Below are positions 58,301-64,000 of a DNA stretch of 64,000 nucleotides, piece by piece. Numbering within the stretch: position 1 is the first letter of the stretch; each line of letters starts with the position of its first letter. A model generated the notes under the pieces. The model was given only the letters and a program-made list of their open reading frames with translations. It was not told the DNA's origin and did not search any database. Source of the stretch: Bacteroides reticulotermitis JCM 10512 (GTDB lineage: Bacteria; Bacteroidota; Bacteroidia; Bacteroidales; Bacteroidaceae). Both the position numbers and the translations under genes were made by a program. The stretch lies in assembly GCF_000517545.1 (NCBI RefSeq), contig NZ_BAIV01000009.1:1-64000 (forward strand), in the 5' to 3' direction.

Positions 58301-58908
58301 GACTGATAACCTGTAATAACCACTTCCTGTAAATTAGCATTATCTACCGCCATCTTAATCAATAAAGGTTTCATTCCGACTGCAATTTTTGCCGTCTGAT
58401 TCACCATGCCCACAAAATTGAAGCTTAACAGTTCGCCGGCATTTAAGTGGAGTTGGAAATTCCCATCGACATCTGCAATCGTACCAATACTACTTTGAGG
58501 AGCATATACCGTAGCGCCCGCCAAGGCCTGCCCTGCCTCATCCACAACTTTACCTTTTACATGTACCAACTCTGATGACGTTCTTGTAGTTGCTCCCTTC
58601 GGCATAAGCAATATCATGTTTTTCTTAATTGTGTACTTCAATCCCGTCTGGTAACACAAATCATTCAATACCGTTTCCAACTTCACATCCTGATGCGATA
58701 AATTCACGCGCAACTCCCGATCAATTACGGATTCTTCATACACAAACAATACTCCGGTCATCACTCTGATTTGCGCCAATGCCGTTCTCACATAAACTCC
58801 TTTCATGTCAACCGTCACTCTTGTGCCCGTGACATCTTGAGCTAAGGCCGAAAGAGATACGCACATCACAATAAAGGCCATCAAAGTCCTCTTTACTACT
58901 TTTTTCAT
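55321..58908 (-). CDS. SusC/RagA TonB-linked protein with STN signalling domain
   Basis: Outer-membrane importer of about 1195 residues. I chose the ATG at 58908 (MKKVVKRTLMAFIVMCVSLS). The longer in-frame start at 58986 overlaps the anti-sigma gene and lacks a signal peptide at its end. An STN domain (about 25-105, VTVDMKGVYVRTALAQIRV) precedes the carboxypeptidase-like domain (VKGKVVDEAGQALAGATVYA), TonB-box region (EVVITGYQSIDKSRYVGAVS), plug (MLQGAVPGMSVQMSTG) and barrel. The last residues TISLVLNATF end in Phe. STN plus FecR and ECF sigma genes upstream indicates cell-surface signalling that induces the locus when the substrate binds. Confidence 0.94.
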   Translation of the reverse strand: MKKVVKRTLMAFIVMCVSLSALAQDVTGTRVTVDMKGVYVRTALAQIRVMTGVLFVYEESVIDRELRVNLSHQDVKLETVLNDLCYQTGLKYTIKKNMILLMPKGATTRTSSELVHVKGKVVDEAGQALAGATVYAPQSSIGTIADVDGNFQLHLNAGELLSFNFVGMVNQTAKIAVGMKPLLIKMAVDNANLQEVVITGYQSIDKSRYVGAVSQVKIDETLINGELSIDQMLQGAVPGMSVQMSTGQVGAAAKVRVRGTSTLLGNKEPLWVVDGVIQRDPFPMNEGDATLSADADNLRLIAGNCISWLNPNDIETLTVLKDASATAIYGSKAANGVIVITTKKAKNERLSVSYSGTYTVGQKPDYGMYNLMNSQEKMQLSREIVDEKLSYSSNVLPIGYSHLMDQLQSKEITYDEFVRLFRKYEYQNTDWFDLLFRNSFSQQHSVSVSGGSQKLMNRVSFNYSKTNGEAKGNDVTSFSFNSNTILHLNNKLQVSLSLKGSDREADGFAYGVNPFTYASSTARTIPAYNEDGTLYYHKKYGGAAAGVYLNSNYLNYNILNEMDNTGNTSANKMLGASVDLEWEILPGLKYQGLYSYSTTSSEVKSWATELSYYITNIRGYEYGDPDVLPNGKLEQSSRLPFGGLLQADNMNNRNYMFRNSLVYNKLFNKKHNLSLNLGVETTSDKNTGNGNKRYGYLRYRGERFADLPIPTMQYGGSSVWGETAAKALYEEMRVGTTVTNRENNQLSEFFTGVYAFDNRYVVNFNARLDASNRFGQDAKKKFRPAWSAGVKWRLGNEHFMQQQTLVDAIDLSASYGYQGNAVETVSPYLIATDGGLNSSTNLYTLAIKSLPYPDLGWEKTKSWNVGVDLSFFRGRFSLMANVFGKNSDVLSSRDIPAENGMATSVVFGTKMENRGYELAVSVIPIQTRDFTWQLSLNTGVTRNQLKNNERTNTLSDFLNGTAIVDGEAYSTLWSFAFDKLDGTDGKPLFQKLDIDKTDDPRDFLVKSGKLEPDFSGGLFTRFRYKYLSLQANFSISVGGQKRLPDLYDMRNGQYGLPLPDQNSSRWLIDRWRKPGDEEFTVYPSLPTKEKTTSTNTVDGSLHLPYNPEFYSRYEAYNLSDIRVADADFIRCRQISLNYQFANKMLERIHLQHLSLGLSMTNPFLITFDKKWDGYDPETGGWPARKTISLVLNATF

Positions 58909-58967
58909 AAAAACTTTTGATTTAATACAATAATTACTTTTATACTTGGGGTATACCTCGTTTTTTT

Positions 58968-60020
58968 CTATTTTCTTTCTACCCAAATAACGTTTCTTTC
59001 ACGCATAAACTTCACACTGGAAACTTCGGATATTATGTTCACTGCAAATGCCAATTCTTCACTTCTCACAATACCACCCGTAAAACGGATATCTTCTAAG
59101 CCTGCCGATCGGAAGCGAATATCCACATCGTACCAACGCGATAATTGTGCAGCAATATCACGCAACGGCATATTCTGGAAGATGTATGTACCAGTCATCC
59201 AGGAAGTAGCCAACGAAGTGTCGACTTTCCGAATTTCTATTCTTCCGTCACTCTCCCACGAAGCCTGTCGACCTGGTGAAAGCAATGCATTAGATGTTTT
59301 TGTGGAAACAGCTACTGAACCAGTAACCAAAGTTGCACAGGCAGGAGCATCCGGATAGGCCGATACATTGAATGAAGTACCCAGTACCTCTACTGCTCCT
59401 GAAGAAGTGTGTACCATAAACGGATGTTGCTTATCATGGGCTACTTCAAAATAAGCTTCTCCTTCCAGAGTCACTTCACGAGTATGCCCTACAAATGTAA
59501 CCGGATAGTGCAAGCTACTTTCAGCGTTCATCCAAATGCGGGTACCGTCAGAGAGTATGAGTTGGTATTCCCCACCTCTAGGAATGGTTAGTTTGTTATA
59601 CTGAACTTCTTTAGTATGCTTCTCTTCATAGATCAATTGTCCACCACTAACATTCCTGACAGATTGAGCTATTGCTCCATGCTGAGTGGTCAGATTAACC
59701 ACTTGCCCATTATCTAAAGTAAGAAAGGCGATGTTGCCCCCTGTTTCCGGGAAAGTTTTCTGAAGAGCAACAATCGGATCATTATCAAATGGAGATTGAG
59801 AGAAGAAAGATAAATAGGTCACGCCTAACAATAAAGCAACGCAAGCGGCACTACCGACTGTCCACAAAGCCGCATGTCGAAAACGGCGGAAAGTCCGTTT
59901 CTGCATGATTCTTTTCCAGGCATGTTCTTTATCATATTGCGCAATGAATTCCAATGAGCGTTCGGTGCGGTAAAAGCTCACAAATACTCTTTTTTTGTTC
60001 TCAGTTTGTTTCTCTTCCAT
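58968..60020 (-). CDS. FecR family anti-sigma factor
   Basis: Single-pass membrane regulator of 350 residues. Cytosolic N-terminus (about 1-50) expected to bind the sigma factor, one membrane helix at about 52-73 (LWTVGSAACVALLLGVTYL), and a periplasmic FecR domain with LTIPRGGEYQLILSDGTRIW and GEAYFEVAHDKQHPFMVHTS. A C-terminal DUF4974 domain (about 275-350, MPLRDIAAQLSRWYDVDIRF) is expected to contact the STN domain of the outer membrane protein. It is 138 bp after the sigma factor gene and 59 bp before the SusC start. Confidence 0.95.
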   Translation of the reverse strand: MEEKQTENKKRVFVSFYRTERSLEFIAQYDKEHAWKRIMQKRTFRRFRHAALWTVGSAACVALLLGVTYLSFFSQSPFDNDPIVALQKTFPETGGNIAFLTLDNGQVVNLTTQHGAIAQSVRNVSGGQLIYEEKHTKEVQYNKLTIPRGGEYQLILSDGTRIWMNAESSLHYPVTFVGHTREVTLEGEAYFEVAHDKQHPFMVHTSSGAVEVLGTSFNVSAYPDAPACATLVTGSVAVSTKTSNALLSPGRQASWESDGRIEIRKVDTSLATSWMTGTYIFQNMPLRDIAAQLSRWYDVDIRFRSAGLEDIRFTGGIVRSEELAFAVNIISEVSSVKFMRERNVIWVERK

Positions 60021-60158
60021 GTGTACAGAATATATGTTTCTGTATACTAAGATGGATTCAAAGAGACAATGGGTGACAAAAAGAAAAGTTTTTTTTCGAA
60101 TAAGTGGATTATTGCTATTTATTATCGCATAAAGAATAGCAATTTGCGTTTAGCAGAA

Positions 60159-60728
60159 TCATGGCATACAGCCGAGCAGAAGGCGTAGGTTACCCTGTTT
60201 TCTCAAATGTTTCAATGCACGTGATAAATGGGTTTTTAGGGTATTTACAGAAATCCCCAAGAGCTCAGCAGCTTCTTTATATTTACGGTTCTCTAAAATA
60301 ACCGACTTAACCACCAGATATTCTTGAGGAGGGAGTTTTTCTAAAGCTGTTTTCAAACGTTCTTTCAATTCATGTAATTCAGCCTCACTATATTCCTCCT
60401 CGGGTATATTCAGTTCAACGCCGGTCAATTGTTCGGTAGAAAGCATACGCTCGCGTCTCAAAAATTGCAAAGCCTCATTACGCACAGCCGTATAGAGATA
60501 ACTCCGCAAACTTATTGAAATGTTCTCAAATATCCGTTTTTCCCAAAAACGCAGCAACACATCTTGGACCAAATCCTCGGACAATTCAAAAGAGTCAGTA
60601 AGTTGCACAGAGTAAATGCATAAAGACATATAATAGCGATCGAACAAACGCCGAAAAGCCATCTCTTCGTCAATACCGAATAGTTCCAATATCTGTTCTT
60701 CCTCTGATCTGTTATCCCTCATACTCAA
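60159..60728 (-). CDS. ECF RNA polymerase sigma factor
   Basis: Extracytoplasmic-function sigma-70 factor of 189 residues. Region 2 (about 25-90) has FRRLFDRYYMSLCIYSVQL, ELSEDLVQDVLLRFWEKR and LRSYLYTAVRNEALQFLRR. Region 4 (about 130-180) has LPPQEYLVVKSVILENRKYK and the HTH EAAELLGISVNTLKTHLSRA. It is held by the FecR protein and likely drives transcription of the SusC cluster. It is the first gene of the minus-strand cluster. No clean TAnnTTTG element was found upstream. Confidence 0.95.
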   Translation of the reverse strand: MSMRDNRSEEEQILELFGIDEEMAFRRLFDRYYMSLCIYSVQLTDSFELSEDLVQDVLLRFWEKRIFENISISLRSYLYTAVRNEALQFLRRERMLSTEQLTGVELNIPEEEYSEAELHELKERLKTALEKLPPQEYLVVKSVILENRKYKEAAELLGISVNTLKTHLSRALKHLRKQGNLRLLLGCMP

Positions 60729-61154
60729 ATTACTTAGAATACGTTAGGACGCAAAATAAGGGTTAACATCTTCTTTATTAGACAAGTTTATCCTCGAATT
60801 AGGAAAAAATAGATAAACGAGCCTTATAATTAACATACGTTCACGAACAAAACGGCCCGCGCGAAAGAAATAGAGCGTATTCTAAATATGCTTGTCGGTC
60901 TGCTAGGTGTAACTAGGACTCCAAACGGAAATCCTATATCAATGTTATTAGCATTGCCCCTTCTTCTCTCTCCCTTAGAAGTTGTTTGTTCTTTATCCAT
61001 AGGCTTATAATCTCGTTGTTCACAGCCTGATTTGAGAGAAACAGACTCCCCCCTATGTGGAAAAAAAGTTTTATCTCTCATGGTCTCATCATTTTAGAGT
61101 TAATTATCTAATAATAAGCAAACTACCGAATGAGAGATACTTTTCAAAGAGCCT

Positions 61155-61259
61155 ATCTCTCATCATTTTACCGCTATTTACCGTCAAAATAAGCCGATCT
61201 CTCATTCATTTTCAGGCATCTCTCATCAATTTAAGCCCATATTTACTGCAATTAAACCG
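61155..61259. repeat. 21-nt tandem repeat, family 4 (ATCTCTCAT)
   Basis: Five 21-nt units start at 61155, 61176, 61197, 61218 and 61239. Units 1, 3 and 4 begin ATCTCTCAT, while units 2 and 5 begin ATTTACCG or ATATTTAC. Several end in GCC or CCG. A further ATCTCTCATGG copy lies at 61071 outside the register. It lies in the 1.4-kb gap 60729-62137, where I see no supportable gene. Confidence 0.7.
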
Positions 61260-61456
61260 ATATAGAACCCCAAAACGTAGCTAATTATAGGTTAGTTGAT
61301 AGAAAGACAGGAAAACGCATGCGAACTTTTCATTCTCTTAAGTCTGGATACGCCCGTTTTATTATGAACATATGCACAGAAGTATCTGCAACAGTCATAC
61401 TATTATTAATAAAAGCATACCAACTTAGACCAAAAGAAGTGCTTATTTTCAGCGAC

Positions 61457-61544
61457 TTACCCGGGTGAGCAGATCGTTGCACCTAGGTGAGTAGATCGAA
61501 GCACCATAGTGAATTAAATCGTCTCACTAGGGTGAGACGCCTAA
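61457..61544. repeat. 22-nt tandem repeat, family 5 (ACCTAGGTGAG)
   Basis: Four 22-nt units start at 61457, 61479, 61501 and 61523. The shared core is (C/T)(A/C)CC(C/T)(A/G)GGTGAG or ACTAGGGTGAG, followed in units 1-3 by (C/T)AGATCG or TAAATCG. The cores are near-palindromic (ACCTAGGT). The rest of the gap to lpdA (61545-62137) shows nothing I can name. Confidence 0.7.
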
Positions 61545-62131
61545 TTTGTCTCGTCATATATTATTATATGCCCATCTTTTATCAAAACAGAGTCGATCTC
61601 AACAAGAATAAGTAGGCAATAATAGAAATTACATACTGTAGGCACTTCTCCCTTATAGCATGATGGTTAACAAAATTAGGCTTTCAACAACCCTTAATCA
61701 TCCACCTGACACGAATTACAGGATAACAGATTGATTATAAGATGTTAATGTAGCAACAACAGTGTAGCAGCATTCATACCATTTCCGAAGATACAGTATT
61801 TCGAATTATTATTTACATCATTAGTTGCATTGGGAAATGTTCATCTCATTGCGTAGATGGGTGCTGTCCATTACCGGATGCTAAGTGAGGGTTAAGTTCA
61901 ATTGGCAGGCCACTAATCGGCGTCAAGGAAGAAAAACGGGCGAGAAGATATTACTTGAATGATTTTGACTGTATTTCACCTCTATTTTTATAAGTTAATT
62001 ATAAATAAAGTCGAAACTTTTGGGCGCTGATTATCGTTGTATTTACAAAACAGAAGCTTGTTATTTACTTGACAACCTTGTAGATAGAACAAGTTCCCGC
62101 GTTAATTTATTTATAAAAACTAACTCTTTGA

Positions 62132-63485
<1,354 letters not shown>

Positions 63486-63486
<1 letters not shown>

Positions 63487-64000
63487 TGTTATTCATAAAC
63501 AATACCATCACCTCTCCCTATTTCAACTTGTCGGCCGAAGAGTATATGTTGAAGAATATGGATGAAAGCATTGTTATGATGTGGCAGAATGAACCATCCA
63601 TCATCATTGGCAAGAATCAACATTTGGCAAGTGAAGTAAATGAAGAGTTCGTTAGAGAAAAGGCACTAAAAGTAGTACGTCGTTTTTCGGGTGGTGGAGC
63701 TGTTTATCACGATTTGGGAAATTTGAATATAACCTTTATTGAAAGCTCTAAAGATATTGATTTTATGAAGTATACCAAACAGATGCAAGATCTACTGAGC
63801 ATGATCGGAATACATGCGATTGCCGATCAAAGGCGAGCCTTAACTATCGATGGCCTAAAGATATCGGGTAGTGCTCAATGTATTCACCGAGATAGAGCGA
63901 TGTATCATGCAACATTACTTTTTGAATCGAACTTAGAGAACTTGATCGTAGCATTGAATAGCAGTGAAAAACCGTTGAACGATAAAAAGCATGTGCAGTC
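63486..64000 (+). CDS. lplA: Lipoate-protein ligase A, N-terminal part (runs off the window)
   Basis: Attaches lipoate to E2/H-protein lysines via lipoyl-AMP. The first 171 codons are present, intact, and leave the window. The signature RRFSGGGAVYHDLGNLNITF (about residues 60-79) is the LplA lipoyl-AMP site. IDGLKISGSAQCI contains the conserved Lys, and AMYHATLLFESNLENL follows. The ATG shares its A with the lpdA stop. The pairing of an E3 gene with a lipoate ligase suggests that genes for a lipoylated E2 and E1 follow downstream, which is inference. Confidence 0.93.

Noticed and set aside
58909..58986. Longer N-terminus for the STN-type SusC protein
   Set aside because: It overlaps the anti-sigma gene and would put 26 polar residues ahead of the signal peptide.
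60830..61081. Possible 83-residue protein on the minus strand
   Set aside because: It has no recognised family, promoter or ribosome binding site, its composition resembles non-coding DNA, and it lies in a repeat-containing gap.

Overview
The window looks like the chromosome of a Bacteroides species or a close relative. Promoters follow the Bacteroidales pattern (TTTG, about 19-20 bp, TAnnTTTG), for example at 5350-5380 and 3101-3132. There are two SusC/SusD uptake loci, a hybrid two-component regulator and FecR/ECF-sigma signalling, and few genes have a clear Shine-Dalgarno. I see no insertion sequence, phage, CRISPR array or conjugative gene. One caveat covers the whole window: about 18 conserved genes' worth of reading frame breaks (18 lesions in 17 genes) are present. 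Nearly all are explained by loss of one base in a short run, in genes as essential as dnaX, ruvC and lpdA. I read these as assembly or sequencing errors and give such genes as one CDS across the break.

Layout. 0.2-5.3 kb: MATE transporter, ffh, a promoter with a structured 190-nt leader or small RNA, folD and a CapA-like protein. 5.4-6.6 kb: tRNA-His(GTG), then 1.1 kb of non-coding repeats. 6.6-16.1 kb: housekeeping genes: dnaX, a DivIC/FtsB-like protein, small membrane proteins, a Skp/OmpH-like protein, pepD, a secreted EEP phosphatase, and a MurU-like nucleotidyltransferase next to an AmgK-like kinase fused to a RapZ C-terminal domain (probable cell-wall sugar recycling). 16.3-20.8 kb: transaldolase-like enzyme, class I fructose-bisphosphate aldolase, gpmA and a two-domain ABC ATPase.

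20.9-43.6 kb: a complete xylan-utilisation locus. One minus-strand operon encodes an acetyl esterase, sugar:cation symporter, GH10 xylanase, GH43 and GH67 alpha-glucuronidase. A second encodes SusC, SusD, a surface glycan-binding protein and a GH10 xylanase with two inserted carbohydrate-binding modules. A plus-strand hybrid two-component regulator and a GH43 lipoprotein complete it. All three promoters carry TGTTACA-type repeats spaced exactly 21 bp, with the nearest repeat exactly 30 bp from the -7 element. This is a likely binding site for the AraC-type output domain of the regulator. Polymer would be bound and cut at the surface, imported through SusC/SusD, and finished in the periplasm and cytoplasm.

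43.6-46.6 kb: ruvC, a DUF4286 protein, tRNA-Ala(GGC), and an AT-richer secreted DUF1593 (nucleoside-hydrolase-like) protein. 46.7-60.7 kb: one minus-strand cluster encoding ECF sigma, FecR anti-sigma, a SusC with STN signalling domain, SusD, a metallopeptidase-family lipoprotein that appears to have lost its HExxH, an ABC ATPase, a fused permease/GldG-like protein and a secreted M16 peptidase. This resembles a peptide uptake or processing system rather than a glycan system. 60.7-62.1 kb: non-coding DNA with more 21-22-nt repeat arrays. 62.1-64.0 kb: lpdA and the start of lplA.
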